Positions 35,840-46,949 of a stretch of 64,000 bases of DNA are shown here, in pieces. Positions within the stretch are counted from its first letter, which is position 1. Each line of letters starts with the position of its first letter. A model generated the notes under the pieces. The model was not told the origin of the DNA, did no database searches, and saw only the letters and a program-made list of their open reading frames with translations. Source of the stretch: Micrasema longulum (lineage: Eukaryota; Arthropoda; Insecta; Trichoptera; Brachycentridae); NCBI GenBank assembly GCA_022494885.1, contig JAGVSM010004988.1:247188-311187 (forward strand). Direction: 5' to 3'. The translations under genes were made by a program, and so were the position numbers.

Positions 35840-36130
35840 GAGAGATATTATTACGACACATTGGTGGAGTTTAAAGGCGAGGTCAAGTTCGGAACCGGTA
35901 AACTAACTGTACCTCGGCTCCGTCGGCCACTGCTTGCTGTAGTTAGTAGGAGTCGGTACATAATACCGTTGGCGTTGCCGAGGTACGCTCTTTGTCCAAC
36001 TCTCCGAACACCTCTAAATCGTTATTGCGACAGGAAAAAAATATTTGAAGAGGAAATATGGAGTCATTGCGCATTTACAGAAATTTGCATTTGCATTGCG
36101 ATCTGTCATCTGCTGGCTATGTGACACTTT
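35840..36130. other. GC-richer segment with an 87-codon frame, unidentified
   Basis: The plus-strand frame at 35861-36124 (VPRLRRPLLAVVSRSRYIIP) shows no domain I recognise. GTACCTCGG at about 35910 and CCGAGGTAC at about 35976 form a short inverted pair. It may be a retroelement piece. Confidence 0.25.
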
Positions 36131-36753
36131 GTAATTCATCGACAGATGGACGAATGGATGGAATATAGGTGTGTAAAGTGGCTACTTAAACCAGCCAATG
36201 TCACTATCTAGGTAAATGTTTTAGTTGTTCCTTTCTCCTTATTCTTTCCATCCTATCACCTCTCCTCTCCTCTCTTCATAGTAAAGTGTAAATTTTTAAG
36301 TTATTTAAAAAAATGTATAAAATTATCCACGTGCAGTATTTAGTGAACATGATAAAAATAAAATAGGAATTAATTCATTAGTTACGTAAACCTTGACGAA
36401 GAAGCTTGTTTGCTTTGAAACCGGTCTGTGGAAAAAAAATAATAATCAAAAATTAGTGGTTAAAAACAAAGTTGTTTTATTTATTTTATTTTATGTAAAT
36501 ATTTTTGTAATTTTTTGTTTTAAATTGGGACATAAAAATGTATTTTATTAAAATAAGTCCATGCACTTGTAATTTTCTCAGACTGAGCGGTTCGGGTAGG
36601 TAGGAAGAAATTGCCTTAAGGCAAGTTTTTAAAGTGTAAAAATAAATAAATAAATGACAGGTCAAAAGACCTGTTGTTACCTAGACTTTTATATTTCCTT
36701 TTCGAAAATAAAATCGATGAACATACTTGGAGGGTATTTTGATAATTGGAGGG

Positions 36754-36990
36754 TAGGCCTCGTGGTGTAATGGTTAGCGCGTTTGCCTACCAAGCAAGAG
36801 GTCTCGGGTTCGATTTTCGACATGGTTAATGTGAAATATTGATTTAAAATGGTGTTTTCACACCAGAATATTTCATAGTCCCTGGACTGGTACCTAAAGC
36901 GTACGACTGGTCATCTTATCATCACGTAAAAAAAATGTGATCAAGATACGCTGCGATTGGTGTTCAATGCAGTGCCCTATGCAAGTATTC
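36754..36990 (+). mobile_element. SINE-B, full copy
   Basis: The head GGCCTCGTGGTGTAATGGTT is followed by AGCGCGTTTGCC and the B-box-like GGTCTCGGGTTCGATTTTCG. The body has TCACACCAGAATATTTCATA and GTCCCTGGACTGGTACC, and the end has CAGTGCCCTATGCA. It is one of at least seven copies or fragments in the window (17005, 44567, 51212, 52022, 59474, 62408). Confidence 0.85.
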
Positions 36991-36999
36991 AAAACCAAA

Positions 37000-38660
37000 C
37001 TAATAAATCATATGAAAACCACTCCATATTAACTTCCATACTGTATTTATCGATTCTTGTAAAAACAATGATTTATTCTTTGTAAAAATTACAAAAAAAA
37101 ATGTAATAAAAAATGTGAAACGAGCTCCCTCTATGAACAAGAGAATCTTGCTCCATTAGAGAGGTAGAAACTAGAAAAGTATATTATGTAAAAATATTTT
37201 TACAATTTTAAATAATATATTTAAATATTATTATTTTAAAATTTGTGTTTATTTAATATTTTTTATTTTTAGTATTCTTTAATGATATGCATTCTTCCAC
37301 TTTCCATTATGTCGTATCTTAACTCAACACAGGGCTTTTAGCCTCATAGAGTTAGGAATAAAAAATGAATAAAAGTAAAAAAAAATAAAAAAAAGTAAAT
37401 TGGAAACCTTTTTTTTATAAAAATCAAAAAAAAAGTAAGCCATGCGCAGCGTTTATTTATCATATATGACCTAAAATTAGGGTGATCACAGAAATAATCC
37501 ACCCAGAGTCCCGGGGGGCTCGGTCAGCTCGGCATAGAAATAAGTTAACTAAATTATCAAATGATTATATGTAGATTAATGAGGAAGAGGAGGGTGTATG
37601 GACGAGCACAACACTATCTTTGGGTCTAGAAAATAATAATTATTTTTCCGAAATGGAATAACTTTTGAATATGTCTAGCCTTTCGTATAACGATTAAGTG
37701 CAGACTTGATCTGCATCTTATCTATGTATGTAAAAGGCAATGATCGTATGTGTGTCATCGATAGACTGAATAACTACTAGACCGATTTACATGCGGTTTT
37801 CAGCGAAATGTAGATCTTTGCCACGAGCATATTTATAGCTATTAAAATCTTCAATTTATGTAGTAGAAAAAAGTTAGCAGCGTAAATGTTTTTTTCATCC
37901 ATTATCAGGGTTGCATTCGACGAGAATACATATGCTAAAAACTTGAGATGTTATTTTTTTTAGAGTATAAAAAAGGTTGTTTTTTAACACACTTGTTTTT
38001 GTATTTTTTATGTTTATTATGGGAACGTGAACCATCCAAAACCCGTAAAAAAGCATAGTTTTATCCGCTATCTTCGGGCGCACGGTATACAAATATAACT
38101 TTCATTGTATTAACCGAAAATTTCATTCTGATACTCTGTCTAAGAAAATAACAAAATCGGTTAAGTTTTGAAGTGCGGAAACCGGGACAGCGAAACGTCG
38201 ATTTTGTCTTTTCTAACAAAAGGTCGGGAAGCATCTGCAAGACAGTTGACAGGAAAACAATGTTCGAATACCTATTTATCAAAATTCTCTGTCCTCGCAA
38301 TTTATGTAAACCAAAACATAAAAATAATAATGTTACGTACATAACTAATTTGGACCAAATACAATAATTGATATCAAGCTTTTGATTGTGCTCATTTAGT
38401 CTTTAAACGCGTTCATACTCAAATCTAGCAATAGCAAAGCATTGTCGGATTCAGCTAGTAAATAATAAACTGCTTGATGTCCCTGAAATCTTGTAGAAAA
38501 TTGTTCTTATTATGGAGTTTTTCGGGGCATTGGAGTATTGAAATACTGTTCCTTGGTCATCACATCATTTAGTCGCCTTTGACTAGAATTGTCAAAATAT
38601 TCAAAATCTTGACGATTTTGATTATTTTGGCGTGAAGTTTATATATTTCATCAAGCAACT
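37000..38660. other. Repeat-like intergenic stretch without a recognised gene
   Basis: Includes poly-A-rich DNA at 37370-37440. A block at 37640-37860 (TAACTACTAGACCGATTTAC then ATGCGGTTTTCAG) has the look of a widespread lepidopteran transposon end, but I could not find a second copy here. The short frames are not convincing. Confidence 0.35.
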
Positions 38661-38688
38661 AAAAGATCTGTCATGTTAAATTATGTTA

Positions 38689-39231
38689 TGATGTAATAAC
38701 TTATATTTCCATATAAGTTATTAATTTAAAAAATACTTGGTGCACTTCCACTTATTTATTTTGACCAATTAGCGCTTTCACCCTCTAATGGGCATCTTCA
38801 GACTGGTGAATATTATACAGTGTAAGGGTAATTTATATAAAACTAAATATTATCTTAAGTGTAGGTACATTTAAAAATAAGTTGAAAAAGATACAATACC
38901 TAATATTGCAATGGAACAGAGTGAGACAAATGATCGAAACACGTGTTGGCGGTGTACTTTAAGAGGATATTCTATGTGATGAAAAATATTTATTGTTTTA
39001 TTACAATGTACAGGGTCTAACTAAGGGGGCTAATAAGGGTGAGTTTTTAAATTATATCTGCTGATTTATTAAAATTCTATCACTATTATTTTTTATCCTA
39101 TTTATTTCTAAAATTTCTAATCTATCTAACTTTTGACCTTTACGTCCTACATGTAAAATTTTCATGTTTTTTGTTTGTACCAAGTATTTTTTAAATTAAT
39201 AACTTATATGAAAATATAATTTATTACATCA
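38689..39231. mobile_element. 543-bp inverted-repeat element, Harbinger-like candidate
   Basis: The 56-bp left end starts TGATGTAATAACTTATATTT and the right end finishes AAATATAATTTATTACATCA, with only a few mismatches. TTA flanks both sides (38686-38688, 39232-39234), the 3-bp duplication type of PIF/Harbinger elements. There is no transposase inside. Confidence 0.7.
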
Positions 39232-41200
39232 TTACAATGGAATTCCATCGAGAATTGTCAATAAATAATTAAAATGAAATTAAATTATGTTATTTTTATT
39301 CATTTATATTTATGTACACATCAGATGCAGCAGTAAGGAAGCATCTGTCTTGTGTTCCATCCAACTTAAGTTCCAGAACCTAACTTGTAGTCAGTAAACG
39401 AGAAGCAGCGTAAAAAAGCGCGACATAAAGCTTTGAACTCACAGTAAACTAACATAGACAGTAAGTCTTTTTGACTCTTTTACGCGTTTTGCACGGCAAT
39501 GTTCACGCGGCAACGATTATTTTTCGGAACATAATTTCACAACTTTGTTCTATTAAGCATCATCTCTATTTAAATAAAGCTCAGTGTTTTTGTTACTATC
39601 ATTTGTCTTAGATTCATGTCTTTGTTAACTGATTTTTGTTCTAGTTTAAATATTTAGAACAAATAAAATATTAAACAAACCAAATGGTTGCTTACTTCTG
39701 CAGAGGAGAAGCGAGGGGAGCGCGGTCGCGCGTTTTTGGCGTATCAGAATCCACCCCCCCCTTCCTTGCTTCTCCCTTGCAGAAGTCAGAAGCCATTTGC
39801 TTTTTTGAAATTATATTTTTTTAAATTTTATTCGTTTTAATAATTTATTTTCATGTGCTAATATGTCTTCTTGCTCATACTGATCATCGTGGTTTCGGAT
39901 GTGATAGGATTTAATGAACACCATGCATATAAATTGGGTGTTGACATAATTACGTTGTCGGTTTTTTTCCAAATGAAGAGAAAGAAGACACAAAAAAATG
40001 CAACTGCGTAGTTAATAATGTATTCTCTTTCATTATTTTACAACAAATCAGTCAATAATTTATAGCATCTTCACCGAACAGTGCGGAAAAATTGCGAGCA
40101 GCTTTTACAGCTTTATTCCCTCGATTGAACGCGAACAGAAGGTGGTGAAAATGCTTACTTTTGTCTAATTGACATTCCATTTTGAAGGCTTGTAATCAAG
40201 TAAAATAATATCTGTAACGTAAAAACAAACACAATATCAAGTAAAGTGATTTTTTTTCTTTTGAATATCGTTTCGTTTTACTGTCAGTATTTATTAAATA
40301 TATAATTATTTTTAAATTTGGAAAAAAACGGACCAACTTATGTAACCAACATATATTTTATTTCATTTCGTGTAAGAATCCTTATATAAATAAATAAATA
40401 ATTTTAAAATATATTATTACAGGTTTATACGTTAAATTGAGTTGGTATTTCGGATGGAAGATATGCAGACACTATAACTACAATTCGTAATTAATTTACC
40501 GTTGGTCAATTTACGACTTCGCAAGAATCTTCGGAAGAGAAGGATAAGTGGAGATTGCGTGACTTTCAGATTAGCTACATGTTAATGAATATTAAATATC
40601 TAAAATGTGGCCAAATCATTAAAAAAAAACAATAGAAAAAACATTCATTTATTTTGATTAACACTTTGACGAGCGTTTTGCGTATTGTTTGAAGGAATAT
40701 GTGAATACCAAGTGTTTTAGCAACTTGGGGTGCAACTATGAATCTACTCAATCCCCTAGAGACTAGAGAGTGGTTAATTTAGGGATATTTATTTATTCCG
40801 TGCGGCTAATTTTAATTTTTAATTTAATTTGACATATAATGGCCACACTGCAGGAGCGAACCGTGTACAGAAGCGATTATGCGCAGCTTACCATTATATT
40901 TGACTGACCATAATAATGTTTTACTGTTACTTTATTTACAGAAAAACAAATAAATAATTACTGTTCATTACATTCATGTTCAGTACTAATTACATCATTT
41001 CAACCGTTTGTATTTTTATCCTAATATAAATATTAATATAATTAAAGCGCGCCCAGCCCCTGCGGTGAGCCAAGAAACTAGCCGATTATTCCAGCTTATT
41101 TTTTCATTCAAATAAGTATACTTTATTTTGAATGTCTTAACCCCAGTGCGGGTTTTTTCTCCAAGATTAAACTTGCAGATTACACAAATTATTTAAAGAT
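39232..41200. other. AT-rich intergenic stretch with one hairpin MITE
   Basis: A hairpin at 39681-39799 begins CAAATGGTTGCTTACTTCTG and ends CAGAAGTCAGAAGCCATTTG, with about 40-bp imperfect arms and a GC-rich, poly-C loop. I see no gene elsewhere in this stretch. Confidence 0.55.
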
Positions 41201-41201
41201 T

Positions 41202-41840
41202 CTTGATTTGGAAAACAGTATTTCAAACATTATTTATTAAGGTCTATTTTTCTTTAAGATGGTACTTTTGACATAAGACCATAATTACTTTCATGCGTTA
41301 TATTATAGGACATGTGGCGCTCGACGCGGCCGTTTTTAGCACTATTGATTTCTAGAACCATTCGACCAGTTGACATTTCAATTGAATACCTTATATCGAC
41401 TGAATTCATAGTGCTATTTTTTATTTATTTATTATTGAGTTGTGTATTAAAGTAATAGATAATATATCTATATACTATAAAATATCACGAAGTTACATCG
41501 TTTGAGTTGATTTCATGAATGAGAGTTATTATATCACACAGAACCACATAAAAATATCATTTTATAGTATCTAATACTTATATTATATGTATAAAAATGT
41601 GTATAAAAATGCTTCAAAAACAGAAATAAAACTAATACGGTTTGGTCAATTCAACCAAATTAAGTGTTTTGGGTAATGCTTAAGTTTGCAAAAATGTCCT
41701 TAATGAAAATCATCATGTTTGATTTCTCGTGTTCATATTTTTTGACGTTTTATCATCAGTGTGCCCATATATGAAGCAAAAATTAGTCGCATGGAAAAAA
41801 AAAATATTCCCAAATTAATCACTCTCTAGGAAATAGTGAA
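41202..41840. repeat. Dispersed repeat R, copy 1
   Basis: Contains CTTGATTTGGAAAACAGTAT, GACGCGGCCGTTTTTAGCAC and ATCACGAAGTTACATCG. The same blocks in the same order occur at 53066-53420. The distal part (TTAATGAAAATCATCAT, ATATGAAGCAAAA) recurs at 62218-62420. It is non-coding, and its class is unknown. Confidence 0.7.
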
Positions 41841-41850
41841 GATTCATAAT

Positions 41851-42238
41851 TGAACGTAGTTATGCAGAAAGCAGCCAGCAATTGAAAAGAGAAACTTAGA
41901 TAATAGCACCTTTTTAAAACGAGCTAATAATCAAATCTACACTGAATACATTAGTTTTTTTTTATATTACAAACAAGAATCTTATTATGTATTTGATCAG
42001 TTTTAATTATTTTTCAAGTACCGTCAGATTTTTCTAGTACTGTGGGTGTTTTTTGCAGATTGAGAAATGTCGTTTTTGTGATCGACCCTTTTTTAGAAGT
42101 TGATTATTACAGTGTTTTGTAGAAAAGCGGTCTGGCTGTTTTTAGCAGAATATAGAATTAACCTTACGGAACCCGATAAGACCAATATCTATTTTTTTCA
42201 AAATTGTGGACTAGCTGCTTTCTGCATAAGTACGTTCA
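41851..42238. mobile_element. Inverted-repeat DNA element (family M), short copy
   Basis: Ends TGAACGTAGTTATGCAGAAA and CTTTCTGCATAAGTACGTTCA are inverted repeats matching the 861-bp copy at 16143-17003. It is 388 bp with no coding capacity. Confidence 0.75.
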
Positions 42239-42245
42239 ACTGCAC

Positions 42246-42352
42246 CCCTGGGCTGGTATTCTGAACGCATTTATAGCGCGGTATGACGCGTACTTAGAAG
42301 GTAAAAACGCGCTATATCGCGCTAAAATTGTGTTCGGAATACCAGCCCAGGG
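42246..42352. mobile_element. 107-bp hairpin MITE (family H)
   Basis: CCCTGGGCTGGTATTCTGAA followed by C, and GTTCGGAATACCAGCCCAGG followed by G, are 21-bp inverted ends with one mismatch. The interior is GC-rich with CGCGCTATATCGCGC. Related copies are at 49768-49877 and 62857-62953, which share a GTGTATTT..ATGTAAATAC centre not present here. Confidence 0.75.
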
Positions 42353-42359
42353 CAGATGA

Positions 42360-43200
42360 TGATTTTCTAAATTTGTTGCAACAGAGAGGGAAAACATTTT
42401 TGAGAAGGAAATATGGAAGTCTAGACATTTACAGAGCTTATGATTCAAACCTGCTAATGACAGGTTTTTTTCCCTCTCTATTGCAACACAATTCTCAAGG
42501 CACTCTTTTAATACCCATCTACAATTCCTCTTTCTTCTCTAACTCATATAGTGTCCATGCGGCTCGACTGTGGAATCTCCCATCCACCATCAAAGATCAT
42601 ACTACATTATCTCTGTTTAAATCACGTCTGAAGAAAAATCTCCATATTTCTTCAATTGTTCCATTTGTTGATTTTAGTGTAGTTAAAGAGCTGAAACCTT
42701 TATTGTTGTGAAGAGATTCATCTGACTGAATTATTTCACACACTTATTTCACCATTATTAATAAGAACCAACTAAACCATATTCCTTATTTAAGGTATTC
42801 TCCATCCCTGTTGTAATTTGTTAATCTTAATGACTCCCGAGGGAGTGAAATCCAGTCTTTTGTCTACGAACATTTGGACAAACTCAAATATTGTAATGAA
42901 ACCAACTTGTTGTGAAGTGTAAAAATTGAAAAATTGTTTTCAGGCGTTGCCTAGTATGTGAAATAATTCAGTCAGATGAATCTCTTCACAACAATAAAGG
43001 TTTCAGCTCTTTAACTTCACTAAAATCAACAAATGGAAGAGTTGAAGAAATATAGATGTTCAAACATAGGCAAATGGTGAATGTTACAGTGTGTAAAGTG
43101 GCCACTTAAACCAGCCAATGACAGGTCATAAGCCCTGTAAATGCCTTGACTTCCATATTCCTTATTTAAGGTATTCTCCATCCCTGTTGTAATTTATTAA
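42360..43200 (+). mobile_element. LINE C-terminus continuous with tail repeat T, plus an inverted copy
   Basis: The plus-strand frame within 42470-42708 reads SYSVHAARLWNLPSTIKDHT then TLSLFKSRLKK, the conserved C-terminus of CR1/L2-type reverse transcriptases. After the stop, the 3' sequence runs into GTTGTAATTTGTTAATC, GAGTGAAATCCAGTCTTTTG and GACAAACTCAAATATTG, which is repeat T reversed. From about 42955 to 43200 the terminal coding region and tail appear again in opposite orientation. This identifies repeat T as derived from the 3' end of this LINE. Confidence 0.7.
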
Positions 43201-43984
43201 TGTATTAATTTTTTTTTTTTATTAATAACAAATAAAAATACAATATTACAAGTGAATACAATTTTTTACATTAATTAAATACATATATTTACATTAACGT
43301 TTCCCGTTACGTAAAAGATTGTTTATCATTTGTCCAAGTCAAAAACGTCCCAACAGATTTGATAATTCACTCTTTTCATAAAAGTGCGATTATCTCAGTT
43401 TCACTTTTCAGTGGCTGGCTGCTTTCTGCATAACTACGTTCATTACTAAAGTCAACAAATCACAAAATACAATAACTAATTATTTGAATGGACAACAGTT
43501 CAATATCTCTGTTGGGCTAATCTTCCACCCACATACAGCCGAACTTTTTGTCCGAACCCGAAAACGTGGCCGAAACTCATTTTATTGGCCGATGCTGGCC
43601 ATCACTAGATTTTAGGTCCTATACTATTTACAGTAAAAAACCGGAAATTCTTATCTCAGCCTTACTTACCTACACGTATTTAATGTACTGATCTCAAGAT
43701 TTGTGCTATCGTGCATATTTTTACCTTATATTCGCCTGTTAGATATTTATTCATTTTTTTCCACATAATAAACAATAATTAGTAATAAAAATAATGTGAC
43801 CTTACTGGGGTTACCCGAAGTGGTGTGGTTCTAAATAAAAAAGTACCTGATCGCACCACCACTATGGTCTAGTGGTAGAGAAGTGGGGGGGACACATATT
43901 TAGACTTTTGCCAGTTATCGGCAATAGATATGTTTGTTGTTATTTCGAATTATTTGAAGACACTTAAGTAGATATTTTTTTGAA

Positions 43985-44100
43985 ACGCAATATTTGTTCC
44001 TGACCAGAGCCGGAGCGCCGCTCCGCTCAGATAAAACGTGCCGGATCGCACCGGAGCGGCGCTCAGGTGCGCTCCGGCCCGACACGTGCCGAGGACACTT
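43985..44100. repeat. GC-rich self-complementary cluster
   Basis: GCCGGAGCGCCGCTCCGCTC and CACCGGAGCGGCGCTCAGGT, then GCGCTCCGGC, fold back on each other. Both strands translate to similar APERRSGA-like peptides because of this symmetry. The GC content is far above its surroundings. Likely a small hairpin element. Confidence 0.5.
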
Positions 44101-44289
44101 GACAATATATTTTTTAATATTTTTACATGTGAGAAATGTCAAAACAAAATTTCAACTGCATTCACCCTACTTTCAACTCTGTTTTTTTAAATATTTTTTT
44201 GATATTGGAGTTGCATTATTTTTTACCTTGCTTATAATATATAAGGTTTATATTTCAAAAAGATTCTTTTTGCAGTTGAATTACTTTAA

Positions 44290-44480
44290 ATTTGAGCTAA
44301 GTTTTTGTGATCAGGAAGGATATTCTAGAGTGGGCCAATCAGGAGCTTCTCAGCATTTGCTCATGTGGAGAGAAAACCGCTTAAAACTCTTCGGGAGAAG
44401 CCGGCCTGTTGACAGCAGTCAACAAGCCTGCCGTTCCACTAGAAGAGTGTTCGGCATTTTGTTCACTTCTTTGGTTTATT
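44290..44480. other. GC-richer open segment, unidentified
   Basis: The plus-strand frame reads EGYSRVGQSGASQHLLMWRE up to a stop at 44480. Other phases are also partly open. No family recognised, and no convincing splice or start context. Could be a retroposed or transposon-borne fragment. Confidence 0.2.
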
Positions 44481-44566
44481 AAACCAATTGCCTGCACTAT
44501 ATTGACCATAAATTCATCCCTCTTATAACAATTCCATACTACACTAATAAAAAAATATCATCATCA

Positions 44567-44818
44567 TGATTCCCTTTTCGCACCTAGTTGTGCATAGGGC
44601 ACTGCGTTGGTACACCAATCGCAGCGCATCTTGATCATTTTTGTTACATAAAGGTAAGGTGATCAGTCTTACGCTTCAGGTTCCAGTCTAGGGACTGTGA
44701 AATATTCTAGTGTAAATACACCCTTTTAAATAATATTTCATCTCAACCATGTCGGGAACCAAACCTGAGACCTCTAGCATAGTAGGCAAATGCGCTGACC
44801 ATTACACCACGAGGTCGC
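44567..44818 (-). mobile_element. SINE-B, full copy
   Basis: The minus strand begins with CGACCTCGTGGTGTAATGGT and includes the TTTACACTAGAATATTTCAC and GATTGGTGTACCAACGCAGT blocks. It ends in an ATGATGATG tail. Confidence 0.8.
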
Positions 44819-44899
44819 TAACCCGAGGCAGACGAAAATATACATATATATTATATGGATCATCTAAATTTATACCTGCACTACAGGCCTGCACTTGGC

Positions 44900-45065
44900 G
44901 GCCTCCGTGGTGTAGTGGTCAAGACGCTTGACTCACGCACGGAAGGTTCCGGGTTCGATTCCCGGTGAGAACACAAAAATTTAAATGTGATTTTTCTCAA
45001 GCCTGGGTGCTCTGTGATGTAATTCACCACTGTAATTAGGCCTCCTGGCCTGTTGTGGTGCCAAA
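44900..45065 (+). mobile_element. SINE-A, full copy
   Basis: The head GCCTCCGTGGTGTAGTGGTC and B-box-like GGTTCCGGGTTCGATTCCCG are followed by the body CTCAAGCCTGGGTGCTCTGT and the tail AGGCCTCCTGGCCTGTTGTG, with an A-rich end. The tRNA-like head resembles a tRNA gene but lacks a foldable acceptor stem and is shared by repeat copies. Confidence 0.8.
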
Positions 45066-45484
45066 AAAAAAATGTAAAAAAATACATGCGTTGATAAGAT
45101 TGGTGTTTAATGTTATAACTGCCGCTAAGAATTATGATAGTAGTAATAAATCTAACGTTGGCTTAAATTGAATTATCAGGGATGATGCAATTCAACCCCT
45201 TTGGGAATTGCATTGTATACGGGGATAAGTGCGGCTAACTTTTCAAAGTCACTCGTATTTATGAGGTACGACGCTCGCAAGTAAATTTTAATGGATTTTT
45301 TTAATGATTTATTATGGCCATAAAATAAGATATTATTCATGTCAATATTTTTTAATATAGTGGTAACCCTCAACTACCCTCAATCCCTCTATGATACCGG
45401 GAATTAATAATAAATATTATAGTGCATTCATTATTATTATTATTATTATGGATAACTTATAAGGTGCAATTTTTGTAATGTAAT

Positions 45485-46587
45485 AGGGTAGACTGGGTAC
45501 AGTTGTGACAGTCGCCGTATTAGTGAAACTATAAGGAATAGCGGGAAGGGTGCAAGGGGAGTGAGGAACGGCGTGCCCGTCTGAACGTTTTCCAAAATAT
45601 TGCGTCAGACATCGCGCGACACTAACGTTTGCAGAGGCCTACATTACTTTTTGCAGTAAAAAGTTAGTATTTTTATTCGATTTCATTTTAAAATTGTTCT
45701 TAGAGTAATTCGTGTTTTTCCTTGTTGTGAGTTTAATTTTAGTTGTTAACTAGCAGTAATCACTTTGTACGTAAAGTATTTTTGTATAAAAAAATGTTTG
45801 AGTATGTCCAAATGCTTGCAGACTAGCTGGATTTTCTCCCTAAGGAATTGTTCATATTTAAATTTATTTCAACAGAGATGGAAATCGTTTTTAAGAAGGG
45901 AATATGGAAGTCTAGGCATTTACAGGGCTTATGACCTGTCATTGGCTGGTTTAAGTGGCCACTTTACACACTGTAACATTCACCATTTTGCCTATGTTTG
46001 AACGTTTTTGTTTATTTTATGCTTCCACCTGTTGATTTTTGTGAAAATTTTATTGATGTTGTTGAAACCTTTATGGATGTGGGTGAAATTCGTTTGAGTG
46101 GTTCAACCAGATAAATCTCACCCACGTGATAAAGGTTTCAGCTCTTTTACTTCACAAAAGTAAACAGATGGAAGAGTTGAGGAAATGTGGATGTTCAAAC
46201 ATGGGCAGAATGGTGAATGTTACACAGTGTGTAAAGTAGCCACTTAAACGAGCCAATGACAGGTCATAAGCCCTGTAAATGCCTAGACTTCCATATTCCC
46301 TTCTCAAAAACGTTTTCCCTCCCTGTTGAAATAAATTTGAATATTTTTTTATTGTCAAATCGGTTGTTTTTTGGCGAAGGAGTGCGTTGGGCACTGTCAC
46401 AACCGCCCCTGGGGTATGGTCGGTTGTGACATTTTTTTTTTCTAATTTGATGCTTTGGGCATTAAGCGACAAAATTTTAGTATTTATATGTAGACAAATG
46501 TACACTTTACTATATAAAACACCTTCCTTTCTGCCAATGGACAATCAAATAAAAATTGTCACAACTGTACCCAGTCTACTCTACCTC
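45485..46587. mobile_element. DNA transposon with 23-bp inverted ends, interrupted by repeat T
   Basis: GTAGACTGGGTACAGTTGTG then ACA near 45488-45510 is exactly mirrored by TGTCACAACTGTACCCAGTC then TAC at 46557-46579. A further internal TGTCACAACCG/CGGTTGTGACA pair lies at 46398-46435. Between about 45795 and 46345 a palindromic copy of repeat T has been inserted. No intact transposase frame; superfamily unassigned. Confidence 0.7.
45795..46345. repeat. Palindromic repeat T nested in a DNA transposon
   Basis: The left half has TGAGTATGTCCAAATGCTTG, AATATGGAAGTCTAGGCATT and GTTTAAGTGGCCACTTTACA. The right half carries these in reverse (AAGTAGCCACTTAAACGAGC, AATGCCTAGACTTCCATATT). The flanking DNA belongs to the older element at 45485-46587. 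Confidence 0.75.
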
Positions 46588-46949
46588 AAGTTTCTAATGC
46601 TGTTCATAATGCATATTTCTAATGTATTCCGTGTTTACTTGTAATAAAAAATAATAATTAATATTAATTCAATTTCTTACTCAATTTCTATCAACAAAAA
46701 CTACTGTACAGCGTATCTATAATATAAATACTCTATAATTTATTGATTGCGTCTTTTCCTTATACTCTGTAGCACAGGAATTTGTCTCTTATCTTCGTGG
46801 TATCAACACTGAATTAGGGTCATTTTCGTCTATTAAAATGATATGTAACAGTCGACCACAGCTGACTGTTATTTTTTTTTATGACTTATTATTATAGTTT
46901 TAGTTTTAATCAATTGATTACCAACATTTTTACATAGATATTTATTTAT

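Noticed and set aside
36754..36830. Possible tRNA gene at the SINE-B head
   Set aside because: It recurs with the same downstream body at least six more times, so it is a tRNA-derived SINE promoter, not a tRNA gene.
42328..42470. Start of an uninterrupted 127-codon gene
   Set aside because: Only the second half resembles a reverse transcriptase. The first half crosses a MITE end and repeat T, so the frame is a chance fusion.
44900..44972. Possible functional tRNA gene (A and B boxes present)
   Set aside because: The same head appears in several copies followed by a shared non-tRNA body and tail, and the ends do not pair into an acceptor stem. It is a SINE head.
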